A stretch of DNA of 64,000 bases from Acinetobacter bohemicus ANC 3994 (GTDB lineage: Bacteria > Pseudomonadota > Gammaproteobacteria > Pseudomonadales > Moraxellaceae), in NCBI RefSeq assembly GCF_000367925.1, contig NZ_KB849176.1:424191-488190 (forward strand), read 5' to 3'. Below the pieces are notes generated by a model, which saw only the letters and a list, made by a program, of their open reading frames with translations, did no database searches and had not been told where the DNA came from. The first letter of the stretch is position 1. Every line of letters begins with the position of its first letter. Shown piece by piece: positions 1-8,517 of the stretch. Position numbers and translations under genes: made by a program.

Positions 1-295
1 AATGGTTGTTCCGTTGTGGTCTTGTACGTTCACTGCCATGTAGGCAGCTTAGAAATGATGCAGATCGTCTTACCCGTGCTGCGGTAGGTTCACTGCCATG
101 TAGGCAGCTTAGAAATATTGACTTCAACACTATCAATTTGAACACCAGTTCACTGCCATGTAGGCAGCTTAGAAAAGATAAATCTATATTTTTATAAGGA
201 ACTCTATGTTCACTGCCATGTAGGTAGCTTAGACAAACTCGAATTTGACCTGACATTTTAAATCTTGGTTCACTGCTATATAAGCAGCTTAAAGC
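1..295 (+). CRISPR. Type I-F CRISPR array, leader-distal end
   Basis: Five 28-nt repeats at 28-55, 88-115, 148-175, 208-235 and 268-295 are separated by exact 32-nt spacers (56-87, 116-147, 176-207, 236-267); bases 1-27 are the end of a further spacer. Repeats start GTTCACTGCC and end CTTAGAAA, the I-F (Csy4/Cas6f) type with a 5-bp CTGCC/GGCAG hairpin. The first three are identical, the fourth has two changes and the fifth six, so decay increases to the right. The trailer is therefore here, and the leader and older-to-newer gradient lie to the left, outside the window. No cas gene is visible, so activity cannot be judged. Confidence 0.97.
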
Positions 296-424
296 GATTA
301 GTTTAGATAAGATGAATGATTTTTACTCTAAATGGGAACAAATAAGTTTAGCAATCATCAAATTAGATTGAATAAAGCCAATGAATGATATTGGTACAAA
401 GTTTCTCACTTAGCATAGACTTTC

Positions 425-535
425 TTATAAAATATATTCCCAAATCAGATAACCTAAACCGAATCCAATGAATGCATAAAGCGTAATAATGAAGAATACA
501 AAACTCGCTTTATTTTTCTTTTTTAATGAATTCAT
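425..535 (-). CDS. Small single-pass membrane peptide (36 aa), unknown
   Basis: An ATG at 535 opens a 36-codon frame ending in TAA at 425. The peptide has a Lys-rich N-terminus (LKKKNK) followed by about 25 hydrophobic residues including FVFFIITLYAFIGFGLGYL, so one membrane helix with the N-terminus inside is likely. A weak GTGAG lies about 10 nt upstream. It is not CydX or DUF2474 by sequence. It lies between the CRISPR array and the terminator of the upstream MocR-type gene, with its own short leader (536-622). The family was not recognised; the reading frame is supported only by composition and the start context. Confidence 0.45.
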   Translation of the reverse strand: MNSLKKKNKASFVFFIITLYAFIGFGLGYLIWEYIL

Positions 536-622
536 ATCGATGCTCACTGCTTAGCCTTTAAGATAAGATAATTATGTAGCGTTTAGGTTTAAACGTGTAG
601 ATACAAAAAATGATGAAAAAAA

Positions 623-658
623 TATAACAGATCTATGTATTTTTATTCATCTGTTATA
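623..658 (-). terminator. Hairpin with T tract after the MocR-type gene
   Basis: A perfect 10-bp inverted repeat, TATAACAGAT (623-632) and ATCTGTTATA (649-658), encloses a 16-nt loop. Read on the minus strand it is followed by a run of seven T, so it fits an intrinsic terminator for the gene ending at 740. Arms and loop resemble the hairpin at 5007-5057. Confidence 0.6.
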
Positions 659-739
659 GTCATGTATGTAAATACAACAGCAAGAATGCTGATTTTTTAT
701 GAATGCATTGAGACTTTAAAATGGTCAAAATATGAATAA

Positions 740-2164
740 TTATCGGACAGGGTGGTTATTTATAGCATATAGAATACATTCAACCACCTGTGACAAAGCA
801 GATTCAATCCGATTATTAAAGTCAAAAGAACAATTAATCCGTAAGAAATTATTTTGCTTGGCAAAGTTAGCATTAAATAAAACGCTTGGCGCAATACTAA
901 TATTGCGAGCCAATAACATCTGATAAATATATACACTCTCTATATATTGAGGTAATTCAATCCATAAGAAATAACCCGAAGGGTAATAAGCGATTTTACA
1001 TACAGGTGGTAAGTGTTCTGTTAGATAAGCATAAAACTGTTTTTTATTGCGCTCCAAGGATGAACGTAAGCTTTTAAGATGCTTTTCATAATGGCGGTGT
1101 GATAAATATTCAACCAGTGCATTTTGAATAAATGAATTGACCGATAGTGTACTCATCAACTGAATATGTTGAATATGTTCGGAAAATTTTCCTGCATAGA
1201 CCCAACCCACACGAAAGCCTGCGCCTAATGTTTTAGAGAATGAAGAACAATGTAGCACCAGATTTTGCTGATCAAAGTATTTCATGGATAGGGGTTTTTT
1301 ATGGTCATAATACAGTTCTTCATAGACATCATCTTCAATCAAATGAATTTCATACTGATGTAATAACTTCGCCAATTGAAACTTAATTTCATCACTCACG
1401 GTAAACCCAATCGGATTATGACCATTTAGCATCAGCAGGCACACTTTGATGGGGTATTTTTGAATTGCTTGTTCGAAGGCATTCAGATCAATTCCATGTT
1501 CAGGATGTTCTGGAATGGTAATCACTTTTAAGCCCAAGCGTTCTGCTGCTTGCCATGCGCCATAAAAAATCGTCTGTTGCAATAAAATATAATCACCCGC
1601 CTGTGTCATGGCTTGTAACGACAAGTTCAATGCATCCAACCCACCCGATGTAATGACAATGTCTGACGGGTCGGTCTGAATCCCTTGCATACAATAGCGT
1701 TGAGCAATCAGTTTTCGTAAGGCAAAATTACCAGGGGGTAGGCTGGGTGTTTGTTCATAGCTGAGTCTATGGCGGGCGAGTTGTCCCAAAGTCTGGATTA
1801 ATTTAGGTGAATAGAGCAATTGGCTATTCGGGAAAGCAGTGCCAAAAGGGATAATATTATCGGGTTGAATGGATTTTAAATATTGAAAAACCGTCGAGTT
1901 AATTTCAATTTTAGGATTGAGTGTGACATTTTGGTTTTGTTCATCATTTGAAGGTTCTTGTGCAACGACAAAATAACCTGACTTTTCTTTTGAATAAATC
2001 AGTCCTTGCGCTTCGAGTTCTTGATACGCATTCATCACCGTAATCAAGCTAAAACCGGATTGTTCCGCTTGATGGCGCAGGGAGGGCAATTTTTCATTGG
2101 CTTTCCAAGTTCCATTTTCAATCAGTAGTTTTAGGCTATTCGCAAGTTTTTCTGATTTATACAT
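740..2164 (-). CDS. MocR-family regulator: GntR wHTH fused to PLP aminotransferase-like domain
   Basis: The 474-aa protein has an N-terminal GntR winged helix (about residues 1-70, with KLPSLRHQAEQSGFSLITVMNAYQELEAQ split over helix-turn-helix) followed by a fold-type I aminotransferase domain. The PLP lysine is in SFSKTLGAGFRVGW, and the PLP-contact Asp is in HLIEDDVYEELYYD. MocR/PdxR-type proteins bind PLP and act as transcription regulators rather than aminotransferases. I chose ATG at 2164 over a TTG 15 nt upstream, though neither has a good Shine-Dalgarno. It lies downstream of the cio operon on the same strand, separated by a hairpin. The target genes are unknown; PdxR partners (pdxS/T) are not visible. 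Confidence 0.85.
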   Translation of the reverse strand: MYKSEKLANSLKLLIENGTWKANEKLPSLRHQAEQSGFSLITVMNAYQELEAQGLIYSKEKSGYFVVAQEPSNDEQNQNVTLNPKIEINSTVFQYLKSIQPDNIIPFGTAFPNSQLLYSPKLIQTLGQLARHRLSYEQTPSLPPGNFALRKLIAQRYCMQGIQTDPSDIVITSGGLDALNLSLQAMTQAGDYILLQQTIFYGAWQAAERLGLKVITIPEHPEHGIDLNAFEQAIQKYPIKVCLLMLNGHNPIGFTVSDEIKFQLAKLLHQYEIHLIEDDVYEELYYDHKKPLSMKYFDQQNLVLHCSSFSKTLGAGFRVGWVYAGKFSEHIQHIQLMSTLSVNSFIQNALVEYLSHRHYEKHLKSLRSSLERNKKQFYAYLTEHLPPVCKIAYYPSGYFLWIELPQYIESVYIYQMLLARNISIAPSVLFNANFAKQNNFLRINCSFDFNNRIESALSQVVECILYAINNHPVR

Positions 2165-2187
2165 ATTGGTTCGCTGCAATTCAAAGG

Positions 2188-2214
2188 CACAGGACTTATA
2201 TGAAAAGTCCTGTG
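2188..2214 (-). terminator. Hairpin at end of cytochrome bd operon
   Basis: A perfect 10-bp stem, CACAGGACTT (2188-2197) with AAGTCCTGTG (2205-2214), and a 7-nt loop lies just after the DUF2474 stop. The T tract after it on the minus strand is short (CCTTTG), so termination may be partial. Because it also lies just upstream of the MocR-type gene, it could instead be an operator. Confidence 0.5.
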
Positions 2215-2238
2215 TCTGATTTGTAAAAAGTAATTGAT

Positions 2239-2361
2239 TCAGTAAGCAAAACTCAGCATGAGCTTAAAGAAACCCGCAATCAGTGCGAGAGAGATAACGC
2301 CAAAGCACCACAATAAAATAAACCATAATCGTGGGCTGAGTCGATCAACAAATTTTTTCAT
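2239..2361 (-). CDS. DUF2474-type small subunit associated with cyanide-insensitive cytochrome bd
   Basis: A 40-aa frame starts at ATG 2361, 14 nt after the cioB stop, with a purine-rich GGAGATAGAC upstream, and ends with TGA at 2239. It has a short basic N-terminus (MKKFVDRLSPR) and one membrane helix (LWFILLWCFGVISLALIAG). This matches the DUF2474 pattern of tiny proteins encoded after CioAB quinol oxidases; by analogy with CydX it probably stabilises the oxidase. The family assignment is from the pattern and position, not a search. Confidence 0.8.
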   Translation of the reverse strand: MKKFVDRLSPRLWFILLWCFGVISLALIAGFFKLMLSFAY

Positions 2362-2375
2362 GTCTATCTCCTCAA

Positions 2376-3380
2376 TTAATGATAACCCTGATCCCCTATA
2401 CGCACTTTGTCACGGAACACCCAGTAGGACAAGAACGTATAGGCAATGATGATCGGAATCAGAATTGCAGCGCCCACCAAGGTGAACTTCAAGCTTGACT
2501 CAGGGGCAGCCGCCTGCCAAATAGTGACTGATGGCGGAATGATATTGGGCCATAAGCTAATCACGAAGCCAGTAAAAGCCAAAAAGACTAAAGCCAAAGT
2601 ATAGATAAAGGGTTTTAGATCATGCTGCTTTTTACATGCTGATAAAATCAGCCCTACAAACAATAAGACTAAAATTGGTACGGGGCTAAAATAGTATAGA
2701 TTTGGCAGAGAGAACCAGCGCTGTGCAATTTCAGGATGGGTCAATGGCGTATATAAACTCACTGCACCGAAGATGATGAGTAAAGCAATAATCAGCCTAG
2801 GCATGAGATGAAACATCCGTTGCTGTATCTCTTTTTCGGTTTTCCAAATGAGCCAACCACAACCTAAAGTGGCATACATGACCACCACACCTAAACCTGT
2901 AAAGCATGCAAATGGCGTGAACCAGTCCCATCCACCGCCACTGTAAATACCGTTGGTGGTCTGAATACCTTGGATATACGCGCCTAAAATCACGCCTTGG
3001 AAAAAGCTCGATAAGATCGAACCCCAGATAAAAGCGAGATCCCAGAGGTATTTGGTACGTGTCGCTTTAAAGCGAAATTCAAAAGCCACACCGCGGAAAA
3101 TTAAAGCCACCACCATAAAGATGATCGGTAAATACAGTGCCGATAAAACGGTTGAATAGACCAAAGGAAATGCAGCGAATAACCCAGCACCACCGAGGAC
3201 CATCCATGTTTCATTGCCGTCCCAAACGGGCGCGACGGTATTCATCATCACATCGCGTTCTTGCGTTCCGTTCATGAAGGGAAACAGAATACCAATGCCC
3301 AAGTCGAAACCATCCATAACCACATAGATGAGCACACCGAGCCCGATAATACCGACCCAAACCAAAGCGAGATCAATCAT
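2376..3380 (-). CDS. cydB: Cytochrome bd (CIO-type) ubiquinol oxidase subunit II
   Basis: The 334-aa membrane protein begins MIDLALVWVGIIGLGVLIY and carries the subunit II signature MDGFDLGIGILFPF and the conserved WDGNETWMVLGG motif. It supports the heme-bearing subunit I in the inner membrane, where quinol is oxidised and oxygen reduced to water without proton pumping. A longer in-frame reading to 3497 is rejected because it would run deep into subunit I; ATG 3380 overlaps the cioA stop by 8 nt, which is typical translational coupling. Could also be called cioB. Confidence 0.95.
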   Translation of the reverse strand: MIDLALVWVGIIGLGVLIYVVMDGFDLGIGILFPFMNGTQERDVMMNTVAPVWDGNETWMVLGGAGLFAAFPLVYSTVLSALYLPIIFMVVALIFRGVAFEFRFKATRTKYLWDLAFIWGSILSSFFQGVILGAYIQGIQTTNGIYSGGGWDWFTPFACFTGLGVVVMYATLGCGWLIWKTEKEIQQRMFHLMPRLIIALLIIFGAVSLYTPLTHPEIAQRWFSLPNLYYFSPVPILVLLFVGLILSACKKQHDLKPFIYTLALVFLAFTGFVISLWPNIIPPSVTIWQAAAPESSLKFTLVGAAILIPIIIAYTFLSYWVFRDKVRIGDQGYH

Positions 3381-4833
3381 GTGGTTTCTCCTTACTATTT
3401 TGAGCAGAAGGATCAGTGGTCTCGATAGACTCTTCAACAGCACTGAGTGGACGTAAAGGGGTTTTAAAATGCCCCGGGCCAGTATCTTGTACAGCATCTA
3501 AAGGCGTAGAAAAAGCAGGGCCTAATTTGATTAAGCGCAGCATGTAGTAAATTCCCGCACCAAAGACGACGGTATAGACCAGAACAAAAATAATCAGACT
3601 CAAGCCGACTTGATCTGCGGTGACGGTATGCGATAAACCATCTTTAGTCCGAATCACGCCATACACCACCCACGGCTGACGACCGACTTCAGTAGTGACC
3701 CAACCTGCTAATAAGGCAACATAACCTGTGGGCCCCATGATAATGGCAAATTTATGGAACCATGAGCTTTCATACAATGAACCTTTCTTACGTAACCATA
3801 ATGCAGTCAAAGAGAGCAGTACCATCAACATTCCCAGACTGACCATGACACGAAAGCTCCAAAATACAATCGGGACATTTGGGCGATCTTCAGCTGCAAA
3901 ATCTTTTAAGCCTGTGACTTGACCATCTAACGAGTGGGTGAGGATGAGACTACCTAAATAAGGAATTCCGAGTTCAGTTGTATTGCGTTCATTTTCCATA
4001 TCTGGAATTGCAAACAGCAACAGTGGCATTGCATGATCGCGGTTGGTTTCCCAGTGTCCCTCAATTGCTGCCAATTTTGCAGGTTGGTGCTTTAAGGTAT
4101 TTAAACCGTGGTTGTCCCCAATCACAACTTGTAAGCAAGACGTGACCAGTACCATCCATAAACCCATAGAGAATGATTTTTTAACCAAATCATCACGACG
4201 CCCTTTGAGTAAATGCCATCCTGCTGTACCGACCACCAGTAAAGATGACACGAGGAATGCCGCGGTAGCCATATGGGCAAATCGGTAGGGGAAGGATGGA
4301 TTAAACACAATTGCCCACCAGTCTGTGGGGACAATAATGCCATTTTCGATGGCAAAGCCTTGCGGGGTCTGCATCCAACTGTTGGAGGATAAAATCCAGA
4401 ACATGGAAATACAGGTCCCGATGGCGACCATTAAGGTGGCAAAAAAGTGCGCTTTAGGCCCGACACGTCCCCAACCAAACAGCATAATGCCCAAGAAACC
4501 TGCCTCTAAAAAGAAGGCGCTCATGACTTCATAAGTGAGCAGAGGTCCTGTGACACTTCCTGCAATACGTGAAAATTCACTCCAGTTGGTGCCGAACTGA
4601 TAGGCCATGACGACCCCAGAAACCACGCCCATCGCGAAGGCTACGGCAAAAATCTTAATCCAATACTTAAATAAGTCTTTGTAAATGGGGTTTTGGGTGC
4701 GCAGCCACTTCCATTCCAGCATGGCAAGAAAGCAGGCTAAACCAATAGAGGTTGCAGGAAAAATAATATGAAAGGAAACAGTAAAAGCAAATTGTATACG
4801 TGCTAATTCTAGAGCAGTGAGTCCGAGGCTCAT
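3373..4833 (-). CDS. cydA: Cytochrome bd (CIO-type) ubiquinol oxidase subunit I
   Basis: The 486-aa protein starts MSLGLTALELARIQFAFT; ATG 4833 is chosen because GGAGAG sits 7 nt upstream, and a start four codons earlier would overlap that site. The heme-ligand His is in FTVSFHIIFPATSIG and the GWVTTEVGRQPW signature of subunit I is present. The quinol loop between the GDNHG segment and the later helices is short, as in cyanide-insensitive CioA rather than E. coli long-loop CydA. The DUF2474 gene downstream agrees. It is the first gene of cioA-cioB-DUF2474; cioA is an alternative name. Confidence 0.95.
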   Translation of the reverse strand: MSLGLTALELARIQFAFTVSFHIIFPATSIGLACFLAMLEWKWLRTQNPIYKDLFKYWIKIFAVAFAMGVVSGVVMAYQFGTNWSEFSRIAGSVTGPLLTYEVMSAFFLEAGFLGIMLFGWGRVGPKAHFFATLMVAIGTCISMFWILSSNSWMQTPQGFAIENGIIVPTDWWAIVFNPSFPYRFAHMATAAFLVSSLLVVGTAGWHLLKGRRDDLVKKSFSMGLWMVLVTSCLQVVIGDNHGLNTLKHQPAKLAAIEGHWETNRDHAMPLLLFAIPDMENERNTTELGIPYLGSLILTHSLDGQVTGLKDFAAEDRPNVPIVFWSFRVMVSLGMLMVLLSLTALWLRKKGSLYESSWFHKFAIIMGPTGYVALLAGWVTTEVGRQPWVVYGVIRTKDGLSHTVTADQVGLSLIIFVLVYTVVFGAGIYYMLRLIKLGPAFSTPLDAVQDTGPGHFKTPLRPLSAVEESIETTDPSAQNSKEKPHD

Positions 4834-5006
4834 ATCACTCTCCACATTATCAGTAGATCATGCAATTTTACATGACCAATAGAACAACGGTCAGTTGATA
4901 AAACAGCACAAAAAGTAAGAGATCGTTTCATTTAAACCACCGATCAAGAGAAATTAATTCATCTTGCATGACAATTTAAATGATGAGTAGGTACAGAAAT
5001 TTGCTT

Positions 5007-5057
5007 AAAAAAATATAACAGTTTGAACCGTGATTTTTATAACTGTTATATTTTTTT
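5007..5057. repeat. Perfect 17-bp inverted repeat in the cioA upstream region
   Basis: Seven A plus TATAACAGTT (5007-5023) is the exact reverse complement of AACTGTTATA plus seven T (5041-5057), with a 17-nt loop. The stem is symmetrical with T tracts on both strands, so it would act as a terminator in either direction, yet it lies between two divergent genes. The rest of 4834-5227 shows no gene; cioA promoter elements must lie in 4834-5006, but I could not assign them. A shorter relative is at 623-658. Confidence 0.8.
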
Positions 5058-5227
5058 CCAATGTTTTTGTAGCTATACATTTGAGCAGCATCACGACAAA
5101 ATCTATTTCAGTCTCGTGAGTGGCTATTTTTTTAATGCAGCAAGTTGAGGTTAGATATGACGGACTAGCATTGAATGAGAAGGCAAAATACTCATGAAAT
5201 ATAGGTTTGAAGTGAAATGGTGATGCA

Positions 5228-6043
5228 ATGTTTGTTACAGAGAAATTGAATATACTCTCAGAACTTATAGAAACAAAGGGTATTTCTGAGCAATTAAAGA
5301 ATATATTGCAGCAGCAATATGTCAATTTAGAAGCAACATTATTACGTGCCAAGGTTTTACGTGAATTTTCAAAGCTTAAAGTGCATTATATTATTCAATC
5401 TGAAATTCAAGCAGAGCAGGTAAGTTTGGCTTTTCTTTTTTCACCTTTTATTTTAGCCAACTTAAATAAGACAGTAATTTATAATACACCTGCAACGCTA
5501 CCTGTTCTTAATATTCTGAATACTTACTATCAGGCAGAAAAAAAGCAAAATGTGAAAATAGATGAAGTTTTGAATACTTTAAATATTTATTTAGATTTAA
5601 GTCTCACTGAATTAGAGGAAAGTGATTTTTTATATTTATCCATCATTAAAGCCCTGTGTAGAGCAGATGTTTCAAGCATTTTTATTATTACAGATTTGAA
5701 AATTAATCCTGAAAAACGAGATGAATTAGAAGCATTTTTTAAAGTGAGTATCCACCTGATTAGTACTCAGCATCAGGAAAAAATGATCGATAGTCGTGAG
5801 TTGAATACGCGCAAATTGTTGTTTAAAAATAAAGATGCAGACTATATTAAACTGTGTGAAAAATTCTCAGAAATCAATGCTGAATTGCTTCAGTATTGCG
5901 ATAGTTATAATACGCAGCAAACCATTCACTTGATAGAAGATATGTTCTATAGCGAACATATTTATGAAAAATTATCTGTTTATGCTGAATATATGCAAAC
6001 CTGTTTACAACATCAAAATTCTGTATTTAGTCTTCGTCTTTAA
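5228..6043 (+). CDS. Unrecognised 271-aa protein
   Basis: The product is Leu/Ile/Glu/Lys-rich, apparently mostly helical, without signal peptide or membrane helices. Segments such as KNILQQQYVNLEATLLRAKV and LTELEESDFLYLSIIKAL suggest amphipathic helices, and AFLFSPFILANLNKTVIY is the most hydrophobic part. No catalytic or binding motif could be named. Codon use is A+T-rich. Start ATG 5228 has no clear Shine-Dalgarno. It stands alone between cioA (divergent) and the CidA/LrgA pair, 199 nt away. The function is unknown. Confidence 0.7.
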   Translation: MFVTEKLNILSELIETKGISEQLKNILQQQYVNLEATLLRAKVLREFSKLKVHYIIQSEIQAEQVSLAFLFSPFILANLNKTVIYNTPATLPVLNILNTYYQAEKKQNVKIDEVLNTLNIYLDLSLTELEESDFLYLSIIKALCRADVSSIFIITDLKINPEKRDELEAFFKVSIHLISTQHQEKMIDSRELNTRKLLFKNKDADYIKLCEKFSEINAELLQYCDSYNTQQTIHLIEDMFYSEHIYEKLSVYAEYMQTCLQHQNSVFSLRL

Positions 6044-6242
6044 TCGTGCTAAAGCAATGACTCGTTTGAGGCATTCTTAATGGAATTATTATCGATTTTA
6101 GCCAGATTTTTATCGGTGATTTAAGTTAAATATATATTCCACTATGCAGTTAAGAGAAAAATCTGTGTTTCACATTTATAAACACATCTCCATTTGGGTC
6201 TTTTAAAGAGAAACTTGTACAAGTTGAGTACATCATTAAATC

Positions 6243-6626
6243 ATGTTGAGTTCATTTCGTTTAAAGCAATTGCAAGTCACGTTATTACAGATTTTTCTGA
6301 TCCTGATGGTTTGGGGTTTTGCTTATACTATTCAAAAAATTTTACATCTGCCGATTGCATCAGGCGTGTTGGGTTTCTTCATTTTATTATTTTTGCTTGA
6401 AACACGGTGGATTCGACTGGAACAAGTAGAACACGGTGCTAACTTACTTTTAACGGAATTACTTTTGTTTTTTATTCCGCCTGTGGTTGGGGTTATTCAA
6501 TATCAGCAATTACTCATGAATAGTGGATGGAAAATTGTCATCATCATTTTTATCAGTACTTTTCTGGTAATGGCAAGTTCAATGCTGAGTGTCAGGATGT
6601 TATTAAAACAGGATGAGGTTAAATAA
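6243..6626 (+). CDS. CidA/LrgA family holin-like membrane protein
   Basis: The 127-aa protein has four predicted membrane helices (about 15-32, 38-50, 65-82, 92-115) and the family core LHLPIASGVLGFFILLFLLE and LLLFFIPPVVGVIQY. CidA/LrgA proteins are holin-like, implicated in murein hydrolase export, autolysis control or organic-acid transport. Its stop overlaps the start of the LrgB gene (TAATG), so the two are translationally coupled. There is no LytR/LysR-type regulator beside it. Confidence 0.9.
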   Translation: MLSSFRLKQLQVTLLQIFLILMVWGFAYTIQKILHLPIASGVLGFFILLFLLETRWIRLEQVEHGANLLLTELLLFFIPPVVGVIQYQQLLMNSGWKIVIIIFISTFLVMASSMLSVRMLLKQDEVK

Positions 6627-7318
6627 TGTCACTTTGGGGAGTATTTTTCTTTATATGGACGCTCGTGTGTTATGCGTTTGCCAAAAAATTATTTATACAC
6701 ACAAGAAAGATTTATTTTTCTCCGATTATAGTCGTTCCTATCTTGAGCATTTTAAGCATTATTATTTTTCAGCGTACTTTTCAAGACTATTACACTTATA
6801 CCCAATACTTGGTGGCAATGCTCGGGCCAATTACTGTGGCATTTGCAATTCCTGTCTTTAGATATAGAACGATGATCCGAAAATATTTTAAAATTTTAAT
6901 CATCACATCCAGTATTTCTATGTTGATTGGTATTTTAAGCAGCTGGTTTTTGGCAAATTTATTTAATATTGAGCAAATCGTAAAAAATAGTTTATTGGCC
7001 CGCTCAATTTCTATTCCCTTTGCCTTAATTTTGACTGAAAAAATTGATGGTTCTATTAGCCTTATTCCACTTTTTACTGTGATTACAGGGTTAGTGGGGA
7101 TGTTATTTGGAGACCTATTTTTAATATGGATGAGATATCAGCATCGGATTGCGCATGGTGCTGCGTTTGGTAATGCTGCACATGCGATGGGAATTGCTCG
7201 GGCACAACAACGTCATTCAGAAGAAGGTGTGGTGGCAAGTTTGTCGATGATTATTTCGGGCATTATTATGGTTTTATTTGCACCACCTGTAATTGCATTA
7301 ATTAAAATGTTGTCATAG
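6626..7318 (+). CDS. LrgB/CidB family membrane protein
   Basis: The 230-aa polytopic inner-membrane protein carries LrgB hallmarks: YLVAMLGPITVAFAIPV, ARSISIPFAL (usually KSVTTPIA in the family) and the C-terminal GAAFGNAAHAMGIARA, matching the HGxGTAxA region. It functions with the CidA/LrgA partner encoded immediately upstream. The start ATG 6626 shares two bases with the upstream stop. No terminator was seen after it. Confidence 0.92.
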   Translation: MSLWGVFFFIWTLVCYAFAKKLFIHTRKIYFSPIIVVPILSILSIIIFQRTFQDYYTYTQYLVAMLGPITVAFAIPVFRYRTMIRKYFKILIITSSISMLIGILSSWFLANLFNIEQIVKNSLLARSISIPFALILTEKIDGSISLIPLFTVITGLVGMLFGDLFLIWMRYQHRIAHGAAFGNAAHAMGIARAQQRHSEEGVVASLSMIISGIIMVLFAPPVIALIKMLS

Positions 7319-7716
7319 CTAGGTAGGTAAAATATTAAGTTAAATTGCGCGGGAACCATTATTTATATGGCTTCGTTCTTTTATAAATTGTTCAGAAGAA
7401 TGAATGGTAAAATGAGGCAGACCATTTTTAATAAAATGATTTGGGGTAAGCAAGGCATTTTAATTACGACTTACTATCAGCATTTATACAAAAAAATGGC
7501 TGGTTCTTCATGAAAAATTGTCTATGTCAGCGTATAAATTTACTATCTAACCAAGCATGGCTGTATTAATATCAAAAACTCTGAAATGGTAGTACTTAAT
7601 GTTAATTGCTTAAGTTTGATGAGTTAGTAAATTAAAAAAATGAATGTTTTTACTAATCAATGATCTGGTGAGAACATAATGGATACCATTTTTTTATCCT
7701 TATTTTGGGTTGATTT
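7319..7716. other. Intergenic region before uppP, no gene called
   Basis: A+T-rich stretch of 398 nt. A 48-codon frame at 7367-7513 (+) has a basic product without recognisable features and no Shine-Dalgarno, so it was not called. The uppP promoter is presumably in the last 100 nt; no clear -35/-10 pair could be assigned. Confidence 0.5.
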
Positions 7717-8517
7717 ATGGAAAACATCGAAATTTTTAAAGCCCTCTTTTTAGGGTTTATTGAAGGGTTAACTGAATTTTTACCTATTTCAAGTACAGGT
7801 CATTTAATTTTATTTGGACATATAATTGATTTTCAATCTGATGATGGTCGCGTTTTTGAAGTTGTGATTCAACTTGGGGCGATATTGGCGGTATGTTGGT
7901 TATATCGAAAAAAAATATTTGATTTAATAAAAGGTTTCTTTAGTGGAGACCCTGAAGCAAGGCATTTTGCAATAAGTGTCATTATTGCTTTTATACCCGC
8001 TGTTGTTATTGGTGTCCTCGCAGTAGACTTTATTAAGCAGGTTCTCTTTAGTCCATTGGTTGTTGCAATTGCATTGATTATAGGCGGCTTAATTATATTC
8101 TGGGTGGAATCTAAGCAGTTTGAACATAAAACCACAGAAGCTACAGCCATTACCTTCAAACAAGCTTTAATCGTTGGATTTGTGCAGTGTGTGGCGATGA
8201 TTCCGGGCACATCACGTTCAGGTGCAACAATTGTTGGGGGAATGTTCGCAGGATTATCGCGGAAAGCAGCCACAGAATTTTCATTTTTTTTAGCTATGCC
8301 AACCATGTTGGGTGCGGCAACATATGATTTGATTCGAAATGCTGATGTCTTAACTCAAGATAATTTGTTAAATATTTCATTAGGATTTATTACGGCATTT
8401 ATTGCAGCTTTGTTGGTGGTACAAGCTTTAGTTCGTTTTGTTGAAAAGCATACACTAAGAGTATTTGCATGGTATCGCATTATATTGGGTGTTATTATCA
8501 TGATTGTTTTATTTTAA
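7717..8517 (+). CDS. uppP: Undecaprenyl-diphosphatase (bacitracin resistance)
   Basis: The 266-aa integral membrane enzyme dephosphorylates undecaprenyl pyrophosphate to recycle the lipid carrier for peptidoglycan and surface polysaccharides. Both active-site signatures are present: EGLTEFLPISSTGH near the N-terminus and PGTSRSGATI (about residues 168-177). Hydrophobic segments fit the 8-helix BacA fold and the length is standard. It is monocistronic here and convergent with the 6S RNA transcript. Confidence 0.97.
   Translation: MENIEIFKALFLGFIEGLTEFLPISSTGHLILFGHIIDFQSDDGRVFEVVIQLGAILAVCWLYRKKIFDLIKGFFSGDPEARHFAISVIIAFIPAVVIGVLAVDFIKQVLFSPLVVAIALIIGGLIIFWVESKQFEHKTTEATAITFKQALIVGFVQCVAMIPGTSRSGATIVGGMFAGLSRKAATEFSFFLAMPTMLGAATYDLIRNADVLTQDNLLNISLGFITAFIAALLVVQALVRFVEKHTLRVFAWYRIILGVIIMIVLF

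Noticed and set aside
6..197. 63-aa reading frame across the CRISPR repeats
   Set aside because: It is a translation of repeat units (recurring SLPCRQLR) and has no independent gene support.
4122..4355. Alternative frames within cioA
   Set aside because: Shadows of the conserved oxidase subunit, with no independent initiation or motif.
5005..5352. 115-aa minus-strand frame upstream of the orphan gene
   Set aside because: It runs through the palindrome and the start of the plus-strand gene, with Cys/Phe-rich low-quality composition.
6613..6861. 82-aa frame overlapping lrgB
   Set aside because: Out-of-frame shadow of the clearly conserved LrgB coding sequence.
7367..7513. 48-codon basic frame upstream of uppP
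   Set aside because: No ribosome site, no family resemblance and A+T-driven composition; likely chance.
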